Source: Mugil cephalus (lineage: Eukaryota > Chordata > Actinopteri > Mugiliformes > Mugilidae). From it: a DNA stretch of 64,000 nucleotides. Numbering within the stretch: position 1 is the first letter of the stretch; each line of letters opens with the position of its first letter. Of this stretch, positions 1 through 12,058 are shown piece after piece. The stretch is taken from positions 20,936,357 to 21,000,356 of the forward strand of contig NC_061789.1 of the NCBI RefSeq assembly GCF_022458985.1. Reading direction: 5' to 3'. The translations under genes and the position numbers were made by a program. A model generated the notes under the pieces. It made no database searches, had not been told where the DNA came from, and saw nothing but the letters and a program-made list of their open reading frames with translations.

Positions 1-966
1 GGAATGAGTGACATGTTGCATTTTCTGACTGACCCAGCAGTGACATCATAGCTGAGAAAAACAAAGATGATGCAGGGAGTCTACGGCTGCTCACATCTTA
101 AAGCATGAAATTTGATATAATTATTATTCACAGTAATTAAGAATTTCCTTTTGTGACATCTGTACTTTGCTATCTAAGTAATATTAACCTTAATCAGAAA
201 GAGCAGTTGCCTGTAATCATAATAATAAACATAATAAAAGGGAACCTATTAAATATGAACCTTTTTAACAGTATAGGAGAATTTGGAGGAGTTTTAAATG
301 TAGGTAGATATTTTGGCACAAGCAGAGCATGTCTGGCTGTCCATAGACTTTTGTAGCCTGTGGTGATTTAACAGACCTCTCATTCCACACAGCAAGTCAA
401 TAACTTTTCTAATTTAGCTGCCCTTGTTCCTCTATCACATATAATGCAAGGTTACTGGTTCATTAATTGTGGTTCGTTGTAACTGTGTTTGCTCAATAAT
501 CCAATGTATTAGTGAATATGCGTCAGGTTTTTGCATTCACGCAACATGTAATGTGTTGTAACACATTCTGCACAGAGTCGCTGCTTGTACTGTATCTTTG
601 TCCCAGCAATTACCTAGATTATCATGAACTTGATCAGTAATTTGATTCAGCTCCTCATGAATGGACTTGTGACATGCCTAATTACAAAAATCAGCATAAA
701 TATCATGTATGGAATGTATGGAAGAGGTTGAACAATATTTTAATCTGTTGTTCTTGATAGACAAAACGCAGACAATGTGCTTTTTGACCGCCTAGCTTAC
801 ACTGTTACACTGTCTGTATAGTGTCAATACAAGAATTGTACGGGTACATTGGAGAGTCCAATGCATTATTTAGACAGCAGGTAACCACACACCCTCATAG
901 ACTAATCTTTGTTCTGGTTCCTGACAATTACTTTAAAACTGTTTTTCTTTGTGTGTGTTTCCACAG
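1..966 (+). other. kcnj2 upstream / 5' intron, no gene
   Basis: No coding exon is visible. The segment ends in a pyrimidine-rich tract and an AG acceptor at 965-966, so it is most likely the end of the intron before the kcnj2 coding exon. The 5' UTR exon would lie outside the window, because vertebrate KCNJ2 usually has a non-coding first exon. Positions 837-858 form one arm of a perfect inverted repeat whose other arm is in the kcnj2 3' UTR. Confidence 0.5.
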
Positions 967-1178
967 CTCACTTCATTGATGAGGTCTGAAACAGGAGTCA
1001 GAGAGGAGTGACTTGCCCTCACCTACAGTGCTCAGCACTGTCAGAGAATCCTACGTTTGTCCAAACTTTCTCCACGAGTTTGTCCTGGGATTATTCAAAA
1101 CTGTTTCTCCAACGCTTTTACCAAAAACTTAGACTGTTTTCCAAAGCAGAATCGGCCCAGCCCTCCCAGGTGGAAGTG

Positions 1179-2495
1179 ATGGGGAGTGTGCGAAGCCACC
1201 GTTACAGCATTGTGTCCTCTGAAGAAGACGGCATGAAGTTGGCAACAATTGCTGTCCCCAATGGCTACGGCAATGGCAATGTCAACAAAGGCCACACAGG
1301 GCACCAACATCAGAGCCGCTTTGTCAGGAAGGATGGCCACTGCAATGTGCAATTTATCAATATGAGTGAGAAAGGCCAACGTTATCTGGCAGATATCTTC
1401 ACCACCTGTGTGGACATTCGCTGGCGCTGGATGCTGCTCCTATTCTGTCTTTCTTTCCTGTTGTCGTGGTTGTTTTTTGGTTTTGTCTTCTGGGTAGTGG
1501 CCCTCTTGTATGGAGACTTAGAGAATGAGACTCAGATGTGTGTCTCCAATGTGAACAGCTTCACAGCTGCCTTTTTGTTTTCAGTGGAGACCCAAACCAC
1601 AATTGGCTATGGTTATCGCTATGTGACAGAGGAATGCCCTGTTGCTGTTTTTATGGTGGTCTTCCAAAGCATTGTGGGTTGCATTATTGATGCTTTTATC
1701 ATTGGTGCTGTCATGGCCAAGATGGCAAAGCCCAAAAAGAGAAACGAAACCCTGGTGTTCAGCCACTACGCTACAGTGGCTATGAGGGATGGTAAACTTT
1801 GCCTTATGTGGCGGGTGGGGAACCTGAGGAAGAGCCACCTGGTGGAGGCCCATGTAAGAGCCCAGCTGCTCAAGTCCCGCACCACTGCTGAAGGAGAATT
1901 CATCCCTTTGGACCAGGTCGACATCGACGTAGGCTTTGATAGTGGCATTGACAGAATCTTTCTGGTGTCTCCAATTACCATTGTGCATGAGATTGACGAG
2001 GACAGTCCATTCTACGAGATGAGCAAACAAGAGTTGGAAACAACAGAGTTTGAGATTGTAGTAATCCTGGAGGGTATGGTTGAGGCTACAGCCATGACTA
2101 CTCAGTGTCGGAGCTCCTATGTGGCCAGTGAGATTCTCTGGGGCCACCGCTTCGAGCCAGTGCTCTTTGAAGAAAAGAACTACTACAAAGTGGACTACTC
2201 TCGCTTTGACAACACCTATGAGGTGCCCAGCACACCCAACTGTAGTGCCAGGGAACTGGCGGAGAGGAAGTCCAGTGCCTCCAGCTCAAGGAACTCCTTT
2301 TGTTACGAGAATGAAGTGGCTCTTCAGAAAGTTGAGATGGAGGAGGAGTTTGACGAGGTGAAAAACAGGGACATGAGCTGTGTTGAGGTTGGTGCACTTG
2401 AAGACACAAACACAGATGTGGTCTCAGACTCTGAAAGCAACTTGGACTCTTTACCTTTGGAGTCAAGGCCTTTGACGGCAGAATCAGAAATGTGA
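1179..2495 (+). CDS. kcnj2: Inward-rectifier potassium channel Kir2.1 (KCNJ2)
   Basis: Kir2-family channel that sets resting membrane potential in excitable cells; functions as a tetramer in the plasma membrane. The 438-residue product has the Kir2.1-type start [10 protein letters not shown], a first transmembrane helix near residues 84-108, the selectivity filter TIGYG at 141-145 and a second helix near 155-180. Asp171 sits at the place of the rectification-controlling Asp172 of human Kir2.1. The cytoplasmic domain follows, with the ER-export-type motif FCYENE and a C-terminal SEM, a PDZ-ligand-like end where mammals have SEI. The coding region is intact in one exon, as expected for the family. 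The frame stays open upstream to an ATG at 1008, but the first 57 codons there have no family resemblance, so the start is placed at 1179. Kir2.1 fits better than Kir2.2 across the N-terminus. The a/b teleost paralogue cannot be decided here. Confidence 0.95.
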   Translation: MGSVRSHRYSIVSSEEDGMKLATIAVPNGYGNGNVNKGHTGHQHQSRFVRKDGHCNVQFINMSEKGQRYLADIFTTCVDIRWRWMLLLFCLSFLLSWLFFGFVFWVVALLYGDLENETQMCVSNVNSFTAAFLFSVETQTTIGYGYRYVTEECPVAVFMVVFQSIVGCIIDAFIIGAVMAKMAKPKKRNETLVFSHYATVAMRDGKLCLMWRVGNLRKSHLVEAHVRAQLLKSRTTAEGEFIPLDQVDIDVGFDSGIDRIFLVSPITIVHEIDEDSPFYEMSKQELETTEFEIVVILEGMVEATAMTTQCRSSYVASEILWGHRFEPVLFEEKNYYKVDYSRFDNTYEVPSTPNCSARELAERKSSASSSRNSFCYENEVALQKVEMEEEFDEVKNRDMSCVEVGALEDTNTDVVSDSESNLDSLPLESRPLTAESEM

Positions 2496-4245
2496 CTGCA
2501 GGTGTAAAGAAGTGTTTAATCTTACCTGAGGGTATGTCAAAGTTTGTTTGGACATTGGTCCTGATGCTGTTCTAATAGTGCATGACAGTTTGTAAAATCC
2601 TGTGATGAAATTCTCTATGCAGAACTCCATTCATGTGATACAACGGAAAACCAAACATGTTATAGTGTATGGCAAGTGATGTTAAATTTATTACTTCCAT
2701 GGATGGCCAGAGGGATGAAATGAATTAGATGTGTTCACTTACAAACTGTAAAGCCTCTTTCTTGAATAACAGTATCTAATATACGCTTTCTCATTAAGCA
2801 TTCTTGGTGTACAGTTCTCTTTTTCAGGAGCTGGCAATCAGCTAAAACAGTTTAAATGTCTTCAATCTTAAAAAAACAAACAAAAAAAAAATAAAAAAAC
2901 TGAACCTAAAAAGTTCTGAGATTTGCTTCATGCCAAGGAGGCAACCTCAATGTATGAATTTTGAAAAACCTTAAGTTTAATAACTTGTTTTAAAGACTAC
3001 TAAATCAACCAACCAGCACAATACAGTATCATCTGTTAATGAGCTGGTCTCTTGGCAAAGTTTATTCCTCAGTGTGTTGTTCTCATGGCGTGTACAGGAA
3101 AATGCTGCCTTGCACAGAATACGAGGGCAAGTACATTATGCTCCTCAAACTATCAACTTGTAATTATAGCATCTTTTGCAACGTGTGCCTTAAGAAAAGT
3201 CATAGTCCCAGTAGATGCACTCAGGTGGTTTGGCTTTGACTGAGCACACACTGCATTAGATGTCACAGGAATAAGAAAAAATAAAAATAAAAACATTAAC
3301 ATGTGATTCACTGTGCAGTGCACTGCGACTTCTTACATCTCTTTGTGTTCTAATGTGCAATATTGTTAAGTGGTGGAAAGCGGCAGGAGGCTTGACACTA
3401 AGCCAAGGCTGTGAATGTTGATGATAAGTGCTGCTACGTTACATGCTGTATGTTCAGACAGAAATCTATAGGAGCCAAAATGTATTATTTCTTTTAATGT
3501 ATCCATTTTCAAGATTGCAGATGCAGCCTTTATTGTTATTTGTAGCTGTAGATAAGCATGATACTGTCAGTGTGTTTCAAAAACCAGAGATTTTTCCCAA
3601 TAAGAGCAAAACAGTTTTATTACGTGAAGCCAAATTTCTACATGTATATATTTATATATATGAGACTCTCCAATGTACCCGTACATGAGAACTTTCCTTA
3701 TCTAACAGTGGTCACACTGAAATTAGATCTTAACATTATCTACTTTATGTTAACGTCATTGTTCTTGCATGGGAAACATGTAGGATTTGGACACATCCTA
3801 GTTAACCCTCTCAGTTAACCGCTGCGGGTCTTGTGAAGTTATTTGTTATTTCTGAATGGGCCCTTGCTTTGTTGTTATTTAATTTACAATCAAAAATTCT
3901 AAACAGATAGCAAATGCTTGATTTCAGTCTTACAGAGCTACCTACTACTCTAGGTGTTATTGTGACACATTTAAGCTTTGATAAAGTCAGTGGATACCAG
4001 AACACTGTAGTGCTTCTCTGGTAAGGATATCTATTAAAACATTTTATATGTTTTCACAATGATACTTCTCCTGTGTTAGGGGTTTATTTTTCTACCAGGG
4101 TCTTCCTACCTTCCTGCACAAACCAGAGACTGCACAGATTTTTTTTATTTTTTTGTAAATTATAATGCACATATTGGATATTGCAGTTGTTTAAAACTGT
4201 TGATGTTACGCTTTTTCAAATAAAAAAATAAAAATAAATCCAAGG
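2496..4245 (+). other. kcnj2 3' UTR (probable)
   Basis: AT-rich non-coding sequence follows the kcnj2 stop. Several AATAAA signals occur, near 2890 and 3280 and in a cluster at 4219-4240. The last cluster is the most likely end of the longest transcript. Short open frames here show no family resemblance. The arm at 3664-3685 is the exact reverse complement of 837-858. Confidence 0.5.
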
Positions 4246-6142
4246 TGTTGATGCATTAATTTTAAACGCCACATTGTGCCTGTGTGATCTTTTAACTCAT
4301 TGACAATTTAATTCTAGATTATTCTACTCAGCAAAAACATTCCAGGAGCAGACATGTTGACCCAAAATGTGTGACATATGGAGCGGTGAAGTGCCGGCCT
4401 GTGTCACTTACTGCTACTCTAATTTGAAGCCATGTCCCCAGTTCCAGTCTGCTGGCTATCTCAGACGTCCTGGCATCATTAACATACTGAACTGACTGAC
4501 TCTGGTTCTGTGAAAAGGTTGCAGAGAGTACTGCTGGAAGTAATTTTCAATGTGAAATGAGTCCCTCATTCATTCCTCTTATTCTCTGTCAATAAACTGT
4601 GGAACAAGTGTATTGGGTGTGAAATAAGAAAAAAGACATTAAATGGTAGACTAAACATGAATGTAATAGTTTTGTTATTTGGCTTTGAGAATATTCTAAA
4701 AACACAAAGTTTGAATATAAAAAAGTAATAGGTGATCATCTGTCCACAAGACCCCGTGGACAGATTGCATAACCAATATGCCAAAATTGATATTCAACCA
4801 GTATAGTTTGTTCATGCAACAACTTCTCTAGATTAGCATTAACATACATAATGTTACAGCTGTTATAGATGTGACTGACATAGTTGCATCATAGCTGAAC
4901 TTCTGTTTGCATTATGACACATCTTTTGGCAAATTAAGTTATGTATTTTCCATCCACAGTACCAATCTGCCAGCATAGACTAGATCTCATCCAGGCAGAA
5001 TGTGACTGATTGATCACACACATCCGCAGTGAGGCAGTAAGCCGATGTGATTTGTTTCTACATAGGAAGTGGCTGCTGCCCCTGGGCTTTTTCCACATTA
5101 GCCAATGAAAATACCACGAAGCTCCAGTTTAAGGTAAAAGCTGTTTTCTGTTTGCATTTAATTTTCAATGAGAACCTCTCGTCCTTGTCCTTGTAAAAAC
5201 TGATAGATGAAAATGTCCTCTTTTAGATTCTTGATTCCTGACATTTGTCACATCAAAAGTTTTCGTCCAGATGTGCTTATACCAGCTTCCTTGAAAAAAA
5301 AAAAAAAGACTTTAGCAATACCATAGCCAGCTTTGTGCAGCATTCACAGTGAAATCTAACTAAATCAAATGGTAGCTGTTCTGTCTGTGCTGGGTGCACT
5401 GTTTAAAAGAAATTGACAGACAATGTTGGCCAAGAGCCTGTCGATGCCGCTGATGACGTCTCTGTTGAAATCCCCCGAACTGGCTTACTAACAACAGGCT
5501 AATCAGTCTGACCTTCAGCTTAGGTTGGTGAATATGAACATAAAGAATTCATTATAAAGCAATACGTGGCATGTCATGTATTTGACATTACTGCATAAGG
5601 CTTCAACAGTTTCTGCATTTTAGGCAAAAGACAAAGGCATATATTTTATGTTTCAGGCTTTAGCAAGTGTGTTTAAAACATAAAGATATGGCCAGCAAAA
5701 GTGTAGCATTTGTTCTCCTGTCAAACCTTACACAGCCAGAAACACTCTGGATCCATTTCAGTGACTGCCACCTGGAGAAAGTTTATGCACATAATTTTAA
5801 AGTGTGTTTTAAAATCATAGACAAATTTATTGCTCACTAGGAAATGTGCAAAGTCTGGACAAAGTCATTTAGAAAGGTTAGTATAAGAGTACTTGAGGTC
5901 TTATATAGGCCACATCCGCCATTTTCTTCATAAATAACTATGTGCGCTTGCTCTGGATTAATCTCCATCTCTTCTCTTGCTGCAGAGGTGGAGTGGGGGT
6001 GGGGACATCATCTTTGTTTTAAAAAATATTTTGTAAAAGTCAAACATGGTGACCTGTGTGATTTTACACTTTCTTTACTGATGGCATGAACTCTGCTTCA
6101 GTTCAGTGAGATGGTCTGTTGCATCGGCTGTAATAGATATGT
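4246..6142. other. Intergenic, no gene seen
   Basis: No exon with family resemblance on either strand. Poly-A at 5294-5307. The vertebrate neighbour kcnj16 is not recognisable here. Confidence 0.5.
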
Positions 6143-6384
6143 CTGAATGGACTGTTGGTAACTCATTTATACACTCCTAATCAAAATCTTAAGACTGGGG
6201 AAAAAAATTAGAAGAATCTGTATTTTGTACCATTGGATCATAACCAGGTTCTAAGCAGACATTCAAAATGCGAAAACAAGAAACTGGAGCGAGAGATAAA
6301 TACAGATAGAAGGCAGTTTATTAAAAACTGTATATAAACCGAAACTGAAATATTGCGGGGAAACTCAAATCTACGATAATGCCA

Positions 6385-7985
6385 TCAAATGGGCGAGAAC
6401 CTCCTATTTCATCAAACTTATTTCAGATAGACAGAATGACCATAAATTCCTGGTGCTTCTCTACAATAATTTTTTTAAGTAACCCTGATTTTAAAACGTC
6501 CTCCATGATCCCAACAATTGCTCTATGTGGGGACTTTGCAGACCACTTCAGTAGTAAGATTGATGTCATTAGATTCACTTTTTTTTTGAGGAAAAAAATG
6601 GAGCATTTTGTCCTGGTTGATGCTGAAATTTGGTTCAGTTTTCTCCCGAGTTAACCCAAAAACCTACCTGCCTTTTAGATCCTATTCCCACATTGCCTTT
6701 AAACATTTTATGGATTCTTTGAGTTTGAACTTTTAAATATTATAAATTGCTCTGTCCAGACAGGTGTCTTCCCCACTGTCTTCAAAACCGCAGTGGTGAA
6801 GCCCCTTCTGAAGAAGAGCAATTTGGATCCTCATATTCTTAATATCTATAGACCAGTATCCACCTTACCATTTTTAGGTAAAATTTTAGATTTTTTTTTC
6901 TTTAATCCAATTAAAAGCACGAAAGAACATTTTAGAACAATGTCAATCAACGATTTCACGTATAATATGGACACGCAGAAACTTTCAGTCCTGGTGCTAC
7001 TGGATCTAAGCGCTGCTTTTGACACAGTAGATCACCACATTTTGTTAAACAGACTCATAAACCTGGTGAGCCTCTCTGGTACTGTGCTTAACCGTTTTAT
7101 TCCTATTTCTCAGATCATTGTTTCTTTATAATTTTGGATACCTGTCCCTCAAGAACCCATAAAATCAAGTGTGGGGTTCCCCAAGGTTCAATTTTAGGCC
7201 CAATACTTTTTAATCTTTATATGCTTCCACTTGGGGCCATCATCAGGAGGCACGGCATCAATTTTCACAGCTACGCTGATGATACACAGCTCTATATCGC
7301 CATGTCTCCTGATCACACAAGGCCAGTTGATGCCCTTTTAGGCTGTATTTTACATATAATGTCATGGATGGGAGATAACTTTTTACAGCTCAACCAAGAT
7401 AAAACAGGGTTTTAATCATTGGTCCTGAAGGGAAGTGAGAGAAACTTTTATCCAAACTAAGAGATTTTAAACCATCACAATGTGTCAAAAATCTGGGTGT
7501 CCTTTTCCACTCTGAGCTTGATTTTATTCCACATATTAGAAACACGACAGATTTTTTTTTTTTTTTTTCATCTTAAGAATATAGCCAGAGTTTGCCCCTT
7601 TCTCTCTCTCTGGCCAGCACAGAGGTGCTAATGCATGCTTTTATTTCTAGTCGTATAGATTATTATAATGCCCTGCTTTCTGGTCTCCCCAAAAAGAGTA
7701 TTTCACAACTTCAGCTGCTCCAGAACTCAACTGCACGTGTGCTGACGAGGACCAGAAAGTGGGCTCATATTACACCAGTTTTAGAATCACTGCATTGGCT
7801 CCCTGTGCGTTTCAGGATTGAGTATTCCATCCGAGTTAAGTATGCATGTGTGTAGTATGCTATGTGTCAGTGTGTGTGTGCTTAAATGAAGGTCTGGGGT
7901 ATAGGGAGGTTTGTTGGGGTTTGTTTTTTGTAAGGGAAGGGGTGTTTGTTTTTAAAGGACTGTGTGTTTGTATTATGTGTGTTTT
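6385..7985 (+). mobile_element. L2/CR1-type LINE fragment (reverse transcriptase), degenerate
   Basis: Plus-strand open pieces carry reverse transcriptase blocks in the right order. They are YRPVSTLPFLGKILD (about 6850-6900), LVLLDLSAAFDTVDHHILLN (about 6990-7050), GVPQGSILGPILFNLYM (about 7170-7230) with the catalytic YADDTQLYI (about 7272-7300), and then the thumb/C-terminal block [14 protein letters not shown]...LHWLPV (about 7650-7810). Frameshifts separate the blocks and no full ORF2 remains. The block wording is typical of the L2 clade. The boundaries are approximate. The piece sits inside a Tc1-like element. Confidence 0.85.
7592..7855 (+). pseudogene. LINE reverse transcriptase C-terminal fragment
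   Basis: Open segment of 87 codons with the motif series [19 protein letters not shown], then [17 protein letters not shown]. This is the conserved region downstream of the RT palm in L2/CR1-like elements. It is part of the LINE fragment at 6385-7985. Confidence 0.8.
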
Positions 7986-8916
7986 AAACAAAAAAAAATC
8001 ATTTAGGAGCGCTTGATGTGAGTGTTTTCAGAAGGCTGGTGCTCCATGTAGTGAAAATGTCTTCAAGTTAGGACATCCACGGTCTGAAACTGACATCTGT
8101 TTATGCCATCCATCCCAAAGCGTTCTCAGTGGGATTTAGATCAGGGGAACACGGAGGATGGTCTTAAAGAGCAATGTTATCCTCCTGGAAGACCCAGTCC
8201 TTGCCCAGACGAGGACCCTCAGACAAGAGGGATGCCCAGTCCAACACCTCCATATAGCCAGCCGCTGTTTGGCGTCTCTGCATCACCTAGAGTTCTATTG
8301 TTCCACTGAAGGAAAAAGTGCCCCAGATCATGACAGAGCTACCTGTAGTGGAATCTCTTTGCCATGTCAATAACTTTTTTCCTAGTCAGAGAATAAAATG
8401 ATCTTCTACTTTTCAGTGTCTCATGTTTGGTGTCACCTTGCAAAGTCTTAAAAGTTTGTGGTGTGGAAGGAGATATGTGTTTTGTTCTTGAAGCCCTCCT
8501 CTTGCAGATGCTTGTGCTCTTGTGGTTATTAGGCTGTGGTCAACATCAGTAATGGCCTTCATAGGCCTGTGTCTTCAGGGATAGTACGTTAGATCCCCCA
8601 GTTCAACACAGGTAAAATGTGTTGAGGACTTTCTTGTCCTGTAACTCTCAGGATCTTTTAAGGAATTTAGAATGACTGTCTCACTGCATCCAACCTTGGC
8701 AGTGATGGTGCATTGCAAGAGGCCTTGTTTGTGCAGGTCACAAACAACATCAATCATGCTAGGTTCAAAGACAGAAAACCGTTTAGCCTTTACCATCAGG
8801 AGGTCATGACAGTGTCTACTTACTGGTTACGATCCACCAGTGCAAACTGGTAAGTTTTTCCCCGATCTTAGGATTTTGGTCAGCAGTGTATAATGAGTTA
8901 CCAACAGTCTATTCAG

Positions 8917-9260
8917 GAATACCTCCCCTCTTGAAGGTGATGAGTGAGACAGATCCTTCAATCTACTAAGTCTGAAACCAATGCAGAGTGTGTAGGATAA
9001 AAGCGTGCCTCTGTGGAGATGACAAAATAAAGGTTTACAATCTTGAAGACATAATTTGTGTGATTTGTTTCTCTAAATTTGTGGCCTGCAAAGAAGAATA
9101 TGCATTGATATAGAACCTCCTTTCTCCTCCTGTCATTAATCCAGGATATTGCAAATGCTATTTGCATGTACTGTAGGTACTTTATTATTTATTTATTTAG
9201 TTTTCATTTACTTTACCCGTCACTTTAATTTTTAGTCTTTTGCCATGGATATTGAGACAT
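8917..9260. other. Intergenic, no gene seen
   Basis: Sequence just outside the right end of the Tc1-like element. No exon or named repeat is recognised. Confidence 0.4.
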
Positions 9261-9261
9261 G

Positions 9262-9515
9262 TACTGTATATTAAATGGTCTAATGGGCATATTGGTACTC
9301 AAAGCGCTTTCCAGTCACAGTGGCACATCTACCCATTTCCTCACACAACCAGACACAAAAGTGTCAAGTACTGGGCTCAACAGGGGCTACTGTGTCTTGA
9401 TCAAGGACACTTCTGCATGAGATAAAATAATCCTTTATTAATCCCACAGTGGATCAAACCACTAACACTCTGGTTGTTCGATATGCTACAGCTACTGAGC
9501 CACAGCCACCTCCTT
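9262..9515 (+). repeat. Dispersed teleost-type repeat, copy 1
   Basis: Contains the blocks CAAAGCGCTTTCCAGT, CCCATTTCCTCACAC, GATCAAGGACACTTCTGCATG, and CTACTGAGCCACAGCC. The same block order is seen at 17232-17420 (plus) and 48655-48790 (minus). A short segment reading TAATCCTTTATTAATCCCACAGTGG at about 9428-9452 interrupts it and looks like the 3' tail of another LINE in minus orientation. The family name is not assigned. Confidence 0.6.
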
Positions 9516-11332
9516 AACACAACTATTTGCTGCCAGAATATTTATCAAATGTAACCCAGTTCTTCCTTATTTCACTTGTAGCCTGACTATATTGAATTTC
9601 ATTTTACATTTAGAGCACTGACAAACATATACACATCTACAAACACACGTAGCCTACATACCTACAAACACACACAGTGGCACTCATTTAAGCTTCATCT
9701 TTGACAGCTGAGTGTCTCATGACACTCAGGGGAATCCAGCAGGTAAGATATGTTGGACAGGATTCAGGCTTTTTCCATTCCCCAGCATGCTGAAAGACAG
9801 TGTGTATATTTATTCACAGTAGGTGTGTCTGGTCACACATGAGGCATCTAAAAAGCCTTCAGCTTACAGCAGCTTAAATGCAGTACTGCATGTTTATGTG
9901 CTGTTTGAGTTTATTACTTCACCATTTACCTTCCCTTTGAATGCAAATGCAAAGTTTGTATGCATACATCCTCAATGGGGTAGAAAACATTGACAAACTA
10001 ATACATTGCTATATTTGTGCCAGTAACTGTGTATCTATTCATGTCACTGACCTTTATCCTTCTGGCTTTGGGTCCTCTGACCTTGACTAATACAGCGAGA
10101 GCCAGGAAACAATGGGGATACCTACTTTATGTCCATTGCTGGCTCTTAACCATTAGCACTTTGTACTGAGAGGACCTGGCTCTGAATGGTATCACACTTG
10201 TTTACTTTAATGGAGTCAGATCAGCAAGTGAGCCACAAAATAAAACACAAAGCACTCATGACCCTCCTTTATGTTACCTGCTCTCATTATAACAAGTTCC
10301 ACAGGAAAATGCTTTTTTTGATTAGATCCACTTGCTGAAAATGATTAAAATCACCCTTGCTCAGGTGTTCAGATCAGTGACTACCGTCTGTGGCCTTGTT
10401 TTCTCTCACTTTGTTTTCTTTCTTTTCATTGATGGAAAATTTAAAGGACAGGAGATACTTGAGAGGGGCTTGTTTATGAAGACAGCTGAGGAGAGGTGGA
10501 TACCTCTGAACTGTGTCCAGCCCTTCAGTGATAAAGGTTACCACTAGACTGGTCTTGCCAGCGAGCCACTGTATTCACACACTGAGCTCCACCAGCTGTA
10601 GATGTAAGTGCCAGAGAGTGCATTGCTTATTTTTGTCCACTGTCAAATAGCCAAACGGTGTTGGGTGTGAATTGAAGTATGTTTTCTTATAAATATTACC
10701 ATTTTTAAATGATGTATGATGATCTATGATTATCTATTCTATTTTTTATTCTTCATTTCACAGAATTGTTTCTGTAACCTATGCTATTAGTTCTATGTTA
10801 AAAAAAGGACCAAACTCTTCAATAGGTTTTGTAAAAATCTTTCTTAATGGAGCTGTTGTCTTCCAACTAACTGTGTTGTGCAGTCAGGCCTCTCTGGACC
10901 AACGCTTCCTCAACTAAAAGAGCTTAGGGCAGCCTACAGCCAGGGTTACTATAACAATATCTGGGCAACAACAAACATCCGCTCCAGGATCCCTCTGGAA
11001 GACAACCAGAAGTAGAAACACATAAAGAGGGAACCACACTTGGACTCAGACTTGTGTTGGTTGTTCACTGTCCAGAGATAGATAAAAGAGAATGAGTACA
11101 GTTCATTTCAATTATTCACTTCACTTCACTTCAACTCAATAATTTGAAAATGAGGCTATGGTGACAATGCAACCTATGCAAAACATGTGCAGCTCATCCA
11201 CCTCCCCAGAACTGTAACTATGCGCTGCAGCGACGCAGACTGGAAGAGCTATGATTGGTCAGCTTAGTTGTTGCGCACTTCCGCTTCAGTATTTCTCCTA
11301 CTGAAACTATTGCTGAATGGAGTAGAAATGAG

Positions 11333-11333
<1 letters not shown>

Positions 11334-11367
<34 letters not shown>
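11334..11367. repeat. (CA)n microsatellite
   Basis: Uninterrupted CA repeat of about 34 bases. Confidence 0.95.
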
Positions 11368-11369
<2 letters not shown>

Positions 11370-11988
11370 ACAAACACACAGGGAGAACGGAGCTCATGGT
11401 AAATGTAATGCAATCATCCTCCTCTCCACGTTAAATTTAATTCACATAGACCAAGATTAGAGAACGCAATCTGTGAGCCTTATACCCTGTGGAATAGGAC
11501 ACCAGGTAGTCCGACTCATACACATGGCCCAGGTCGGCTGGAGCAAGCCAATCGAATCCCCACCAGACAAAGCAGATGGTCGACATCATCTCCTCTAGGT
11601 GAGATTATCTTCTTGGCGGCGGTTCTCATGAGTGGATGATTAGTGGCCAACAGTGGCCTTTCTGCCATCCGTCAGCGGGATGCTGATGCTGAGTTTCGCA
11701 TTGTGTCCCATGGCAGGAAGTGGGTCAAAGCACTTCCCAGTGTGGTGCAGTGAACATGACAAACATCCTGTACCTGCCTCCTGTATTTGTGTAAAAAATA
11801 CTAAAATTTCATACTAAAATTATATAGTTTCATACTATTATATATTTTGATCTAACTTTCTTGTGTTGAGAGAAGACAGAAAATCAGCCATCTGAATTTT
11901 ATTAAATTAAATAATTAGTGATAACAAGGAATCAGCTACTTCATTCTAACATAACAAGTGAGCTATTCTTTCTGCTCTGATTGCAATT

Positions 11989-12058
11989 CCCCCACCCCCA
12001 CCCCCACCCCCATCCTCATCCACCCCCCCACCCACCCACACACACACACACACACACA
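11989..12058. repeat. C-rich (CCCCCA)n plus (CA)n compound repeat
   Basis: CCCCCA units run into CCCA and then (CA)n. The repeat makes a spurious His/Pro-rich open frame. Confidence 0.95.

Larger units (their letters stand above)
6143..8916 (-). mobile_element. Decayed Tc1-like DNA transposon carrying a nested LINE
   Basis: The two ends are imperfect inverted repeats. The left arm (6143-6280) and the reverse complement of the right arm (about 8800-8916) share CTGAAT-GACTGTTGGTAACTCAT, then TACACT, then AAAATC-TAAGA--GGGGAAAA, and later GGATC-TAACCAG. Between them on the minus strand lie pieces of a Tc1-family transposase. One is a helix-turn-helix-like segment around 8796-8620 (starting MVKAKRFSV). 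Another is a DDE part near 8100-8230 containing FQEDN followed by CSPDLNPTEN, the family's second Asp and final Glu regions. Stops and frameshifts break the gene. The left arm is separated from the transposase by an L2-type LINE of about 1.6 kb. Confidence 0.75.

Noticed and set aside
1008-1178. N-terminal extension of 57 codons on kcnj2
   Set aside because: Open only by chance after the acceptor. It has no Kir2 similarity, and the canonical MGSVR start lies at 1179.
1581-2147. 188-codon antisense frame over kcnj2
   Set aside because: Shadow of the kcnj2 coding sequence; no independent evidence.
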